This document shows positions 1 to 11,097 of a DNA stretch of 64,000 bases, piece after piece. A model generated the notes under the pieces. It was not told the origin of the DNA. It was given only the letters and a program-made list of their open reading frames with translations, and ran no database searches. The DNA lies in NCBI GenBank assembly GCA_025506515.1, contig CM046442.1, positions 64,303,340 through 64,367,339 on the forward strand. The letters run 5' to 3'. The position numbers and the translations under genes are program-made. Origin of the DNA: Flaveria trinervia. Taxonomy: Eukaryota > Streptophyta > Magnoliopsida > Asterales > Asteraceae. Positions within the stretch are counted from its first letter, which is position 1. Every line of letters starts with the position of its first letter.

Positions 1-1344
1 AACAACAACACTAATAACGATGTACCAAACCAAAACAACCAATCTCTGAGGGCGATCCTTCAAAGGGATCGTCTAACACCTAACAACTTCATGGATTGGT
101 ACCGCAACTTGAGAATCGTTCTCAAGCAAGAAAAGCGGGCCTACATCCTTGATGATCCCATCCCCGATGAACCTAACGAGGAGGATGTGGAGGCCTATAA
201 TGATTGGGTTAAATATATGGAAGACTCCATCCAAGTCTCTTGCCTAATGTTAGCAAGTATGACACCCGACCTCCAAAAGGAGTATGAGCTCCATGGAGCT
301 TATGACATGATCACTCAGTTGCGGGAAACGTTCCAGCAACAAGCTAGGGTGGAGCGCTTCGAAACGGTTCGAGCGCTTCATGCATGTCGGATGGAGGAAT
401 CCCAATCGGTTTCATCTTATGTTCTTAAGATGAAAAGCCACATCGACCGCCTTCAAAGGCTAAATTGTCCTGTCTCAAAGGAGTTGGCCACGGATTTGAT
501 CCTTAATGGCCTAACTAAAAGGTTTGAGGCATTCGTCATGAATTACAACATGAACGGATGGGACAAGAGCATAAATGAACTTCATTCAATGCTCAAATCA
601 GCCGAGGCGGGAATGGGTAAAAGGGTTTTACCCGTTCTCACCATTAATGAAGGTGGGAGAAAGAGAAGGTCTCTACCCCCTCCTAAGGCAATTGTCGCCA
701 AAGGAAAGGGGCATGTTAGGGGAAAAGGGAAGATGGTTGTTAGGGCGGAACCTCCGAAGCCCAAGGAGAAGAAGCAAAAGGTTGCTGTAAACGACCCATG
801 CTTCAAATGTGGTGAGATAGGGCACTGGATGAGAAATTGTCCAGTCTATCTCAAAGAGTTGAGAGAAAAGAGGGATGCGGGGCAAACCTCAGGTATAATT
901 TATATGATACATGTTGAGCTAAATGTTATTTCTTCTAACACATGGGTATTAGATACCGGATGTGGAACTCACATTTGCAATTTGTTGCAGGGGTTCAAAA
1001 GAAATGAGCATTATGAGAAAGGGGAAATAAGTCTTTTCATGGGCAATGGTGCAAAGGTTCACGTGGAAGCCCAAGGAGACTACATTTTGAAGCTTCCAAG
1101 TGATTTGGAAGTCATTTTACATAATGTATTATATGCTCCTAGTTTGACTAGGAACATTATCTCTGTTTCCCGTTTAAGACAATATGATTATGATTTCAAG
1201 TTTGTTGACAATGACATTCATGTTTCTTTAAATCATATGTTTTATTTTAAGGCTATACCTTGTAATGTATTTATGAATTGGTTCATGAAAACACAACATA
1301 TGATAGCTCAATATACCAAGCAACCACCAAAAGGCTCAAATTAG
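1..1344 (+). pseudogene. Copia gag and protease region, partial at 5' end
   Basis: The frame is open from base 1, so the true start is upstream; the first Met is at 91. Capsid-like gag sequence is followed by a basic stretch and a CX2CX4HX4C zinc knuckle (Cys codons from 799). The aspartic protease motif DTG is at 952-960. The nucleocapsid binds RNA and the protease cuts the polyprotein. The frame ends at 1344 in out-of-frame sequence. The natural continuation is the other frame from about 1266, as expected after loss of one base near 1266-1269. Copia elements normally have one continuous frame, so I read this as damage. Confidence 0.92.
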
Positions 1345-3005
1345 ATTTGAGTGATACCTACCTTTGGCATTGTCGTCTTGGTCATATAAACAAGAAACGT
1401 ATACAAACACTTCAAAAGAATGGTCTTTTAAAAACAAATGAATGTGATTCATTTGATGTATGTGAATCTTGTTTACAAGGAAAAATGACTAAGGCACCCT
1501 TTAGTGGAACTAACGAAAGGGCAAAAGATTTATTAGATATCATACATTCGGATGTATGTGGTCCTTTTAAGCCAATGACTAGGAATGGTGAAAAATACTT
1601 CATTACCTTTACCGACGATTATAGTCGCTATGGGTATGTGTACTTATTAAGGCATAAAAATGAAGCTTTTGAAATGTTCAAAATCTTCAAAAATGAAGTA
1701 GAAAATCAACTCAACAAGTCAATTAAAATTCTCCGCACCGATAGAGGTGGTGAATACCTAAGTGATGATTTTCAAGATCATCTTAGAAGTTGTGGGATTG
1801 TCTCACAACTCACTCCACCTGGAACACCACAACATAATGGTGTGTCTGAAAGGAGGAATCGAACCTTATTGGATATGGTTCGATCTATGATGGCTAGAAG
1901 CACATTGCCTCTATCATTCTGGGGTTTCGCTTTGCTCTCCGCGGCCCGTATTCTGAATATAGCCCCAACCAAAAAGGTGGAAAAGACACCTTTTGAGATA
2001 TGGCATGGAAGAGTTCCATCCCTATCATACTTGAGGGTCTGGGGTTGTGAGGCTTATGTTAAGACTCCCACCCCAAACAAATTGGAAGTCCGATCCACCA
2101 AGTGTATCTTCATTGGATATCCTAGAGATTCTATGGGATATTATTTCTATGATCCACTGGAACAAAAGGTGTTTGTTGCCAGAAAGGGTGAGTTCTTAGA
2201 AACAAAGTTCCTTATGGAAGGAACTAGTAGTAGAACAGTGGATCTTGAGGAAGATCAAGAACCACAGCCCGATGCACATCTGGTTGAAACTAGCACTCAA
2301 CATGAGGATGTTGAGGATGATCAAGTGGTTGATCAATACACACAAAACGTTCGCAGAAGTGGTAGAATTAGTAATCCACCTGAAAGATACGGATTTTTCA
2401 TGGATGGATGCTATGTGGTAGATTCAGATGAACCAACCACATATCATGATGCAGTGTCCAATTTGGATTGTGACAAATGGCTTGAAGCCATGAGCGTTGA
2501 GATGCAATCCATGTATGACAATCAAGTTTGGGAACTTGTTGTACCACCTCTTAATTGCAAAGTAGTTGGAAGTAAGTGGGTTTTCAAGAAGAAAACCGAT
2601 ATGCATGGAAACTTGGATACTTATAAAGCTAGACTTGTAGCAAAGGGTTTCACTCAAACTCAAGGGGTTGATTATGATGAAACTTTCTCACCTGTTGCGA
2701 TGCTAAAGTCTATAAGGATATTGTTTGCCATAGCTGCTCATTATGATTATGAGATTTGGCAAATGGATGTCAAAACCGCTTTCCTAAATGGATATCTTGA
2801 GGAAGATGTCTATATGGTTCAGCCTGAGGGTTTCGTCGATCCAAAACATCCTTATAAAGTATGTAAGTTAAAGAAATCAATCTATGGATTGAAACAAGCA
2901 TCGAGAAGCTGGAATCACCGTTTTGATGAGGAGGTAACGAAATTTGGCTTCATTAAAAACGCTGATGAGGCTTGTGTGTATAGAAGGCTAGTGGGAGCAA
3001 AATAA
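1278..3005 (+). pseudogene. Copia integrase and N-terminal reverse transcriptase
   Basis: The region starts with a gag-pre-integrase HHCC zinc domain (HCRLGH then CESC, about 1371-1480). It continues into the integrase core, whose D, D and E can be followed at about 1549, 1740 and 1845 (NGVSERR). After a linker the reverse transcriptase begins near 2440 with the expected KWVFKKK and YKARLVAKG blocks. The frame stops at 3003-3005, just before the catalytic YVDD, which lies in the next frame at 3020-3031. One shifted base near 2985 explains this. Integrase inserts the cDNA and RT makes it. Confidence 0.93.
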
Positions 3006-4011
3006 CCTTCCTAGTATTATATGTTGATGATATACTACTATTTGGAAATGACATTCCAACCATGGAAGGTGTAAAAAACTGGCTTGGAAGTTGTTTTTCC
3101 ATCAAAGATCTTGGTGAAGCCGCCTATATTCTGGGAATAAAGATCTATAGGGATAGATCAAGGCGGCTAATTGGTTTGAATCAAAGTGCATACATTGACA
3201 AAATCTTGAAAAGGTTCAAGATGGAAAACTCTAAGAAAGGTACTGTACCTATTCAAAGAGGGACAATATTGAGTACGACTCAATGTCCAAGCTCAAAAGA
3301 GGAGCAAAATAGAATGAAGGCAATCCCATATGCATCTGCTATAGGATCCATCATGTATGCAATGATATGCACTAGACCGGACGTGTCATGTGCCTTAAGC
3401 ATGACAAGTAGATACCAGCAAAATCCTGGTGATAGTCATTGGATGGCTGTCAAGAATATCTGAAGTACCTTAGGAGGACTAAGGACATGTTCTTGATCTA
3501 CGGGTCTGGTGATGAGGAACTCGTTGTAAAAGGTTACACGGATGCGAGTTTCCAAACCGATCGAGATGATTCACGATCTCAATCAGGGTACATCTTTATT
3601 CTGAATGGGGGAGCTGTTTCTTGGAAAAGCTCAAAGCAAGAAGTCGTAGCGTTGTCCACTACAGAGTCAGAATACATCGCCGCTTCAATGGCAGCACAGG
3701 AAGCTGCATGGCTGAAGAAATTCATATCCGATCTAGGGGTAGTCCCTTCCATTCAGGATCCCCTAGAGATCTTTTGTGACAACGAGGGTGCGATTGCACA
3801 AATCAAGGAACCTCGTGCACATCAAAAGACTCGGCACATTGAACGGAGATTCAACTACATAAGGGATGAAGTTGAAAAAGGAAAGATATGTATTCGCAAA
3901 GTTCACACGGATCAAAACATTGCGGATCCACTCACAAAACTCCTTGAAAAGGCAAAGCATGAAGGTCATACTTGTGCCATGGGACTTCGGTATTCTAGTG
4001 ATTGGATTTGA
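3006..4011 (+). pseudogene. Copia reverse transcriptase C-terminus and RNase H
   Basis: The YVDD catalytic box lies at 3020-3031 and continues in frame to 3463. A second one-base loss near 3448-3452 moves the frame to the one ending at 4011. RNase H is recognised by YTDASF, the DNEGAIAQI block near 3778 and ADPLTK near 3928. All catalytic acidic residues I can locate are present. The stop at 4009-4011 is the normal end of pol. Confidence 0.92.
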
Positions 4012-4787
4012 TCTGTAAATCTAATATTTGGATATGTGGAACTCTTTAATTATTTAAATAAAATTACTCGGTTATAATGTTTCAATTAATGTTCCAATTA
4101 AGCATGTTTAATCCATGAGTAAAATTGTTTACTCTAAATGTCCGTAATCGTTCATACTTGTGGGAACAAGTGTGAGGGTAAGATTATTATGAACTTGGAT
4201 TGGTTGATATTCATAAGGATGAATATAAAGCAATGGGTTGCTACCAAGGTTCATAGATATTTGTGGGATGCAAATATTGGACTGACCTGCATCTCAAATA
4301 TTACCACATGGAATCTTCCTGATTGATCACAAGTAATTTTGAGTAAAGGCGAACATCATTTAGTATCCTCTGACCTGAGATACATATTGGGTCTTGATAC
4401 TTACCAAATGTTATACTTTGACTCAGTTCTTCGCTGTTCTGAAATATGGCAGTACAAAAGTCTGAATTCAGGTATAATATAAGGTAATTGTGAGAGACGT
4501 ATGTAGTCAAGATGGGATTTGTCCCTCTTATTCGTTGAGAGTAAGATGTCTAAGGCCTGATAAAGTTAAATCAATGAGAATGATCACTCCGTGTCTCTAG
4601 ATTTTAACATGACATCTGTGATAAAAGGATAGATGATTGTTTCACCTAAAACATTTCAAGTATGGTACTTGAAGAGGATGATGTTATTGAATGGCACTTA
4701 GTCATACGTACTAAGGGTAGTAAACTGTTGTTAGGCAGTATTTACTGCTTGCATCAATCTTTTATGAATCTTGTGCAAGTGGGAGAT
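4012..4787 (+). other. Copia 3' untranslated region and polypurine tract
   Basis: About 780 bases lie between the pol stop and the 3' LTR. They carry no convincing reading frame. The segment ends in the polypurine tract AGTGGGAGA (4779-4787), which primes plus-strand DNA. The short frames inside it lack recognisable domains. Confidence 0.8.
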
Positions 4788-5752
4788 TGTTGGATCTTGT
4801 ATGCCCAAGACACATAGAAGATTGATGTGGTTAGTGTGTTATGATCCAAGTCAGGTCATACCCAATAACGAGCTTAACAAGCACCAACAAATATTTAATT
4901 GTTGATAAGATCATACAATAAATATTAGCACCTATTTAGCAAATTGGTTTTCTAAATATTGCTTTTGTGATAAGAACAATATTATATGGATAATTTTGTT
5001 CATGGGATTTTATTTGATACTTTTTTAAGTTGGCTAAAAAGTGTCAAATAAAAGTGTGACATGTTATAAAATTAGACTTGTTTTAATTTTATAACTAAAA
5101 TGCATGAAAGAGTGTTATTTTTTTTAAATTGAAAATGGGTGGGAAACCCTTTTGGTTTGGCCTTGCGGCCGCCCAAGGGTCCCTTGGAAACCCCATTTTG
5201 TGTCTTGTAACAAGAAGTTTTCATTTTGACACACACTCTTCCATCTTTTCACCTCTCTCTCTCTCAAAACTCACAAGGCAAGAACTCCCATTCTTACCAC
5301 AAGAATTCGGATTTTGGCTGCATTTTGGGGCTGGATTTCGAACTTGAAAGAAAGATTGGAAGATCATTTTGGTGCAATAGGCTCCATAGCATAGCAAGGT
5401 GTTTGAAAGAAAAAGCTTGTGGGTATTACTACTTGAGGTTCTCTTCTTTGAGGGCTGCATAAAAGACATCATCATCTTCTTCATCTCATTCTTGTCATCC
5501 ACGTTTTTGAGGTTGCTGGAAGGTATTTTGGCAGCCCTTTTATGGCTGTCATATTGTGTTCATTTTATGCATACATAGCATGTTCATACACATATAATGA
5601 TCCTTGATACATGGGTTTGTTTTTACATTTAAATGGTCATCTAAAGGGCACATATTTCAGCTTATAAAATCATGTTTTAAGTTGTTATTCCGCTGCGTTT
5701 TCAGAATGTTTAAGTGGTTAAACCTGATTTTGGTGTTCCTCAAAACCCATCA
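4788..5752 (+). repeat. 3' LTR of the left copia element
   Basis: It begins TGTTGG right after the polypurine tract and probably ends CCATCA at 5752 (965 bp), giving near-matched inverted ends. The end is inferred, because the partner LTR is outside the window and sequence beyond 5752 turns at once into microsatellite. It contains a CT-rich tract (about 5253-5265) and a stretch around 5126-5200 with a NotI-like GCGGCCGC. No TSD can be tested. Confidence 0.75.
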
Positions 5753-6046
5753 ATTACACGTACACATACATATACATATTACACGTATATATACATGTAC
5801 ATATACATGTACATATACACATACATATTACACCTACATATACATATACACATACATATACACATACATATACACATACATATACACATACATATACATA
5901 TACATATACATATACACATACATATACACATGCATATACACATACACATACATATACATATACATATACGTATACGTATACGTATACGTACGTATACATA
6001 TACATATACGTATACATATACATATACCTATACATATACATATACA

Positions 6047-6082
<36 letters not shown>

Positions 6083-6115
6083 TATACATATACATATACT
6101 ATACATATACATATA

Positions 6116-6184
<69 letters not shown>

Positions 6185-6232
6185 ACATATACATATACAT
6201 ATACATATATATACATATACATATATATAGGG
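5753..6232. repeat. (CATATA)n / (TACATA)n microsatellite
   Basis: About 480 bases of TACATA and CATATA hexamers with short runs of CACATA and CGTATA variants, starting immediately after the LTR end. Reading frames through it on both strands are long Tyr/Ile/His repeats and are not genes. Confidence 0.97.
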
Positions 6233-6567
6233 GAGGGTTTAAATGAGAACCACACTTTTTTATGAGAACTCTAGAAAACCAATGAGTCACTTATTTTTTA
6301 ACACATTCAAATCACATGTCATATCCCCCATTTTTCAAAAACGTTCATTCTTTTTTTTACGATATTATTTTTTAAAAAAACGTTCACCATAAAGTTTAGT
6401 ATTATTTTATCTTTCTAACGCCTACCATTGATATCCTTTTTAAAAAAAATTCATTCGTTGTTTACATATGTTTAAATCTTGTTATACATATGTATAATAC
6501 TGAATTTACACGTGTAAATCCGGTAACACACATATCCTTTTTAAAGATTGTTTTTATTTTTTATTAT
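6222..6567. other. Unique AT-rich segment with a possible transposon terminus
   Basis: The segment opens with ATATAGGGGAGGG followed by TTTAAATGAGAACC. That resembles termini I have seen on small plant mobile elements (Helitron- or MITE-like). No matching inverted end was found nearby, so this is only a suggestion. No gene is visible. Confidence 0.25.
6504..6519. promoter_or_regulatory. Palindrome with G-box core
   Basis: ATTTACACGTGTAAAT is a perfect 16-bp palindrome with a CACGTG core, the bZIP/bHLH G-box. It lies about 660 bp upstream of the candidate PUP start codon. A second perfect palindrome, TTATACATATGTATAA, lies just upstream at 6482-6497. Function is inferred from the motif only. 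Confidence 0.3.
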
Positions 6568-6576
6568 ATATATATA

Positions 6577-6616
<40 letters not shown>

Positions 6617-6769
6617 CATATATATATACATATATAAATATATGTATATATATATACACACATATATATATATATAATATATATATATACATATATATAT
6701 ATATGTATATATATATGTATATATATATATTTGTGTGTATATATATATATATGTATATATATGTGTATA

Positions 6770-6824
<55 letters not shown>
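6563..6824. repeat. (TA)n / (TATG)n / (GT)n microsatellite
   Basis: Runs of TA, ATATGTAT and finally a pure GT run ending near 6824. Frames through it are Tyr/Ile repeats and are not genes. It sits in the presumed upstream region of the PUP gene and is a likely site of length variation. Confidence 0.97.
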
Positions 6825-7029
6825 AAAGTTTAGGATACAAAGTGTTCCTGTTTTGTATAGTGTATAAAATTGAGATGAAATATCATCAAATGAGGATTTA
6901 TATTTACGTGATAAGTATCATGAAAGAACGGTGGAATAATCAAACAAAAAAATCTGATCCATTGCAAACTGAAATCGCCTATATATATGTGTGGGTGTCT
7001 ATGTATATATTTGTGTGTGTAGTTTAAAT

Positions 7030-7177
7030 ATAATGCAAGTATAATAAAATATACGATTCTTTTGTCTTCTACATATACACATATAGGTAGTTACCATTGC
7101 ATTGAAAATAACACCCTTGTAAACAACGTTTTCTTCCTCTCTCTCTCTCCTTCCATTTTCCTGTTCCTAATTCCATA
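7030..7177 (+). promoter_or_regulatory. Putative PUP core promoter and 5' leader
   Basis: AT-rich sequence with TATA-like strings (about 7042-7052 and 7077-7086) leads into a pyrimidine patch of repeated TC at about 7130-7160, typical of plant 5' leaders. The ATG follows at 7178. Everything here depends on exon 1 being real. Confidence 0.35.
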
Positions 7178-7220
7178 ATGAAAATAACGAAAGCTCAAGA
7201 AGAGGCAACAAGCATCACTA
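7178..7220 (+). CDS. Candidate first exon of the purine permease gene
   Basis: ATG at 7178 opens 14 codons (MKITKAQEEATSIT) plus one base, then a strong donor GTAAGTTTTC at 7221. Exon 2 of the permease starts at 37338 with two bases, so the phase fits exactly and the split codon reads Thr. PUP genes of the PUP4/PUP10 type have a short first coding exon with an M-K-x-x-x-x-Q-E type start, which matches. No better first exon is visible in the 1 kb before exon 2. Against it: 43 bases is a small target and 30 kb separates the exons. Exon 2 could instead use its own ATG at 37409. Confidence 0.6.
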
Positions 7221-7612
7221 GTAAGTTTTCATTTGTTTACAGGCTATCATGCAATAACTATTTGTACTTTGCTAGTTAATATATATGGATTGCATGATGA
7301 TATGAATATATTTGGATTGATTTTGATCAGAATTCAATTGATTAATAGTTACTAGTTGGTACTATAGTAGGAATCGAATAGTAATTACCTTAACTAATAA
7401 CTTATCCTTCCATTAAGTCGTATATTTTTACATTCCTCTTATTTAAAGAACTAGAATCACAAATCAATTGATTAATCACAAGTAATATTTATTTAAGAGT
7501 TAGTTATACGATTACTATTTATGGTCTGTCAAACGTAACATGTTCATATATCAACAGTTTAAAGTAATATTTGAGGTTGTGTTTTAGTTATGTAGTTGAC
7601 TTTCATCTTCTA
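7221..7612. other. AT-rich single-copy-like sequence after exon 1
   Basis: No gene and no recognisable transposon. It ends with TTCTA (7608-7612), one copy of the target duplication of gypsy element G1. Confidence 0.6.
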
Positions 7613-9704
7613 TGTAAGGCCCCATTCCTGGGCACCTTACAGTAGGTCAATCACAGCAGTTAAAACACTACACGTTATAATTATACAAACTTAAGCAGCG
7701 GAGATGATTTATCAAAAAAAACATTCATTTGATTTAAAACACTATTGTTAAGCAATACATCATCATTAACGGTTTACAAAAGAATTGTTTTAACGCATTA
7801 CAAAACAACAGCAACATAGAATACGAATAGATGTTAGTTTTAACCTGCCGAGTAGTTTCACCCTCGTGCCATCCTTAGCAATAATTACCTGCCAACTGAA
7901 AATGTATAAAAGTCAGCGTTGCTGAGTGAGTTCTAGTTTTAAAAGTAATAAAATACTTTCTATATGTTGTATAAGAAAATACTCTTTTCTGAAAAATACA
8001 ACTCTATACTGTATATGCGAGCACGCATCAACTATATGAACAAATACTATTCGTTCTCTTTATTGTATGCCTTGTATGTAAACTTTTATCTTTATGTTTC
8101 ACTTTCTGTATGGACCAACGAGCAACACCCCAACTATATGCCCAATGGAAAAAGGGTGCTGGTCCATCTATATCCCTCGAAAGGGTCAACTATATCCCTC
8201 GAAATGGTCAACTGTATCCCTTGAAAGGGTTCTGTGTAGTGTGTACAAGGCTGACCCAATCACCCAGGACACGCTACAAAGGTCATGCCAATCTCAATTG
8301 ATTGGCCCTATGTGCATGATAGGGTAGCTAACCCGCAGCTCAGTTGAGCTAATGACACCATGGTCGTGCACCTCCTGTAAGCTTGCAAGACTTGTTAACA
8401 TTTTCATTAATGTTCCTCCTCTTTTCTTTATTGCTCTTTCACTTTATTATTACGGTATACTTTATGTTACGATAATAACGTACCACGTAAAGTCACATAC
8501 TATAAGTAATAATAATAATAGCTATAATAATAATAAGGAACAATCATACGTAATCATATCATATCCATGCATAAAACATCATCATTATCAAGCCTTAGTC
8601 AATCTTGGTCAAAACCCTAAAGCATAGACTCCTAGAAAATTATGTAAAATTTTCTAAGTGCTTAGGCGCATAGGAACTATTTGGGCGCATGAGCCCTGTT
8701 TGGGCGTTTCATCACTATGTAGGCGTATCAGCCAACACTTAATCATTTATCACTTAGGCGCATGAACTATTCAGGCGCATGGGCTCTATTTGTGCGTATG
8801 AACACTTAGGCGTATGGACCATTCAGACGCATGGACAATTAGGCGCATGGGCCTCTCGGGCTCACAGGCACTATTGGGGCGCATGGCCCAACACTTAGTC
8901 GTCCGACTATTATTTTCTAGGTGCATGGACCACTGTTCAGGCGCATGGGCTGTACTTAAACATTTCTAAGGTAATCTTAGGCGCATGGGCTACTGTTTAG
9001 GCGCATGGATTACACTTAAATCTTTCTAAGCCATATTCAGGCGCATGAGCCTTATCTAGGCGCATGGACCTTCCGTTCAACATGTATCCACTGTGTTTTC
9101 ATACCCAATCATCAAACCCATCTGTTCTAAGCTTAATATGGCTATTCTAAACATGAACAACCTATAAGCATTCAAGAATCAACATCCAATCATGCACATT
9201 ACATAGGGGTAAACATACATGAACTTTGAAAATCATTTTAATACATTTTCAGCCCCAAAGATAGTTTAAAACAAGTAAAAACCAGGGTCTAGAAGTCACC
9301 TGATGCAACTTGGGTATTTCTTCCTTTCTAACCCGCTTGCAATGAGTTCAAACACCAAAAAACAACACCAAACACACACACACCCGAGCACATACACAAA
9401 CACATAAGCACATAAACACATAACCGGGATAAAACCCGTCATAAACACATAAAAACCATGAATTCTTACCTTGAATTCGTTCATTTCTTCTTCTTCTTCT
9501 ACAAGCCGAGAGTTTTCCCCTGCTCTCTCTCTCTCTAAAACCGAAGAAATGTTGATGTGAAGTGAGGGTGGGTGGCCATGCCCACCTTTACACCAACTTT
9601 TCAAAGTTTTGTCCTTTTGGACACTGTCCCTCCACTTGGACATAATTGCCTTTCTTCTTTTTTATTCTTCATATCTTGTCTTATTAAAATAACTTGGTGT
9701 TACA
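7613..9704 (-). repeat. Full-length 3' LTR of gypsy element G1
   Basis: 2092 bp, TGTAAGGCCCC to GGTGTTACA. A close relative is the right LTR of element G3 (34391-36314), which starts with the same CTAAGGCCCCA block. The middle holds a GGCGCATGG motif array and the distal part holds CA-rich and CT-rich tracts. The frames at 7964-8627 lack any domain and I do not call them genes. Confidence 0.9.
8650..9085. repeat. GGCGCATGG motif array in the G1 LTR
   Basis: Roughly 15-18 copies of AGGCGCATGG and one-base variants, irregularly spaced by 10-60 bases and often preceded by CTT or ATT and followed by CTATT or ACAC. It is CpG-rich in an AT-rich LTR. A decayed version lies in the G3 LTR at 35400-35665. 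Possibly an LTR enhancer; function unproven. Confidence 0.8.
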
Positions 9705-9743
9705 AGTCCACCCCCGTTATATAGGTTTCGTCCCCGAAACCTA

Positions 9744-10620
9744 TTATTCCTCGAACAGATGAGAATAATGTTTCCTCATCTCTTCCTCAATCTCCCATGT
9801 AGACTCGGATCCCTTCCTGTGCTTCCCTTGTACCCGCACAAGAGGAACCACTTTATTTCTTAGCCTTTTCTCTTTATAATCGATGTTTGCCACTAGTTGC
9901 TCCACATAATTGAGCCTTTCATCTATTTTGATATCCTCCAGTGGAACAATCATGTCTTCATCGGCTAAACACTTTCTCAGATGAGATACATGGAATGTCG
10001 GGTGAATCCCACTCAACTCATCCGGTAATTCCAACCTATAGGCCACCTCCCCTACTTGAACAATGATTCGAAAGGGCGTATATATCTTGGGCTCAACTTG
10101 CCCCGCTTCCTGAACCGGATAACACCCATCCAAGGTGAGACCTTCAACATAACCTGGTCACCCACCCGGAACTCGATCGGTTTGCGTCGTTTATCTGCAT
10201 ACGACTTCTGCCTATCTTTAGCTGCCTTCATGAAGGCCTTAATTTTCTCAAGCTTCTCGGTCGTAGCCTCAATGACCTCGACGCTACCCAATTCCTTTTG
10301 ACCAATATCACCCCAACAAACAGGTGTTCTGCATCTCCTACCGTATAGCATATCGTATGATGGCATACCAATGTTGCCATTGTAGCTATTGTTGTACGAG
10401 AATTTTGCTAATGGTAAGTAATCATCCCAAATTCCCCAAAATCAATCACACATGCCCGAAGCATGTCTTCCAATGTCTGAATGGTCCTTTCTAACTGACC
10501 ATCAATTTGGGGGTGATAAGCCATGCTAATATGTAACCTCGTCCCCATAACATCGTAGAATTTCTTCCAGAATTTAGATGTAAACGGGTGTCACGATGAG
10601 ACACAATGGACACCGGCACA
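9744..10620 (-). pseudogene. Gypsy integrase C-terminal half with chromodomain-like end
   Basis: Reading on the minus strand, the end of the integrase core (YHPQ, QTLEDMLRAC-type block at about 10440-10520) passes into the GPY-type region (10366-10052: LYGRRCRTP, DRQKSYAD, GDQVMLKVSPW). After a frameshift near 10060-10130 it continues into HPTFHVSHLRKC and a terminal chromodomain-like segment (about 9744-9900: LRNKVVPLVRV, GSESTWEIE). Such chromodomains guide integration to heterochromatin in chromoviruses. Several stops and the missing N-terminus make it dead. Confidence 0.9.
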
Positions 10621-10637
10621 CCATGGCGAGCTACAAT

Positions 10638-11097
10638 AAAACCAGGGTCTAGAACTCACCAGATGCAAGTAAAAACCAGGGTCTAGAACTCACCAGATGC
10701 AACTTGGGTATTTCTTCCTTTCTAACCCGCTTGCAATAAGTTCAAACACCTAAAAATAACACCAAACACACACACACCCGAGCACATACACAAACACATA
10801 AGCACATAAACACATAACTGGGATAAACCCATCATAAACACATAAAAACCACGAATTCTTACCTTGAATTCGTTCACTTCTTCTTGTTCTACAAGCCAAG
10901 AGTTTTCCCCTGCTCTCTCTCTCTAAAACCGAAGAAATGTTGATGTGAAGTGAGGGTAGGCGGCCATGCCCACCTTTACACCAACTTTTTCAAATTTTTG
11001 TCCTTTTGGACACTTTTAGTCCCTCCACTTAGACTTAATTGCCTTTCTTCCTTTTTATTCCTCATATCTTGTCTTATTAAAATGACCGGGTGTTACA
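10638..11097 (-). repeat. Truncated 5' LTR of G1 with a 34-bp junction duplication
   Basis: 10641-11097 matches 9279-9704 of the left LTR. At the deletion junction a segment beginning ACCAGGGTCTAGAACTCACC is present twice, 34 bp apart (10641 and 10675), followed by the shared LTR sequence. The join with integrase sequence lies near 10635. The segment ends TGTTACA, then the TSD. Confidence 0.85.

Larger units (their letters stand above)
1..5752 (+). mobile_element. Ty1/copia retrotransposon, left end cut by window
   Basis: The order gag, protease, integrase, reverse transcriptase, RNase H is the Ty1/copia order. The 5' LTR, primer site and gag start lie left of the window. A polypurine tract at 4779-4787 and a 3' LTR from 4788 close the element. 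The reading frame is open across the window edge and is broken by only three single-base shifts (near 1266, 2985 and 3450), with no other internal stops. The copy is therefore young or its breaks are assembly errors. The proteins look TNT1-94-like; I do not assign a lineage. Confidence 0.95.
7613..11097 (-). mobile_element. Ty3/gypsy chromovirus-type element G1, internally deleted
   Basis: Flanked by the perfect 5-bp duplication TTCTA (7608-7612 and 11098-11102). The ends are TGTAA and TTACA. The left LTR (3' LTR of this minus-strand element) is full length, the internal part is reduced to about 930 bp of integrase, and the right LTR keeps only its last 457 bp. The polypurine tract is seen as its complement AGTCCACCCCC at 9705-9715. 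One deletion removed gag, protease, RT, RNase H, the primer site and most of the 5' LTR. The element cannot transpose. Confidence 0.92.

Noticed and set aside
1262..1344. Programmed frameshift between gag-protease and integrase
   Set aside because: Copia elements normally use one frame. No slippery heptamer is obvious, and two similar one-base breaks occur further on, so damage or assembly error is simpler.
5604..6867. Several long Tyr/Ile/His-rich reading frames on both strands
   Set aside because: They are translations of CATATA, TA and GT microsatellites in every frame, not genes.
7964..8627. Overlapping + strand frames in the G1 LTR
   Set aside because: Three overlapping frames with no domain inside a well-defined LTR.
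8650..9085. CRISPR-like array of short repeats
   Set aside because: Repeats are only about 10 bp, imperfect and irregularly spaced, lie inside an LTR, and the genome is a plant.
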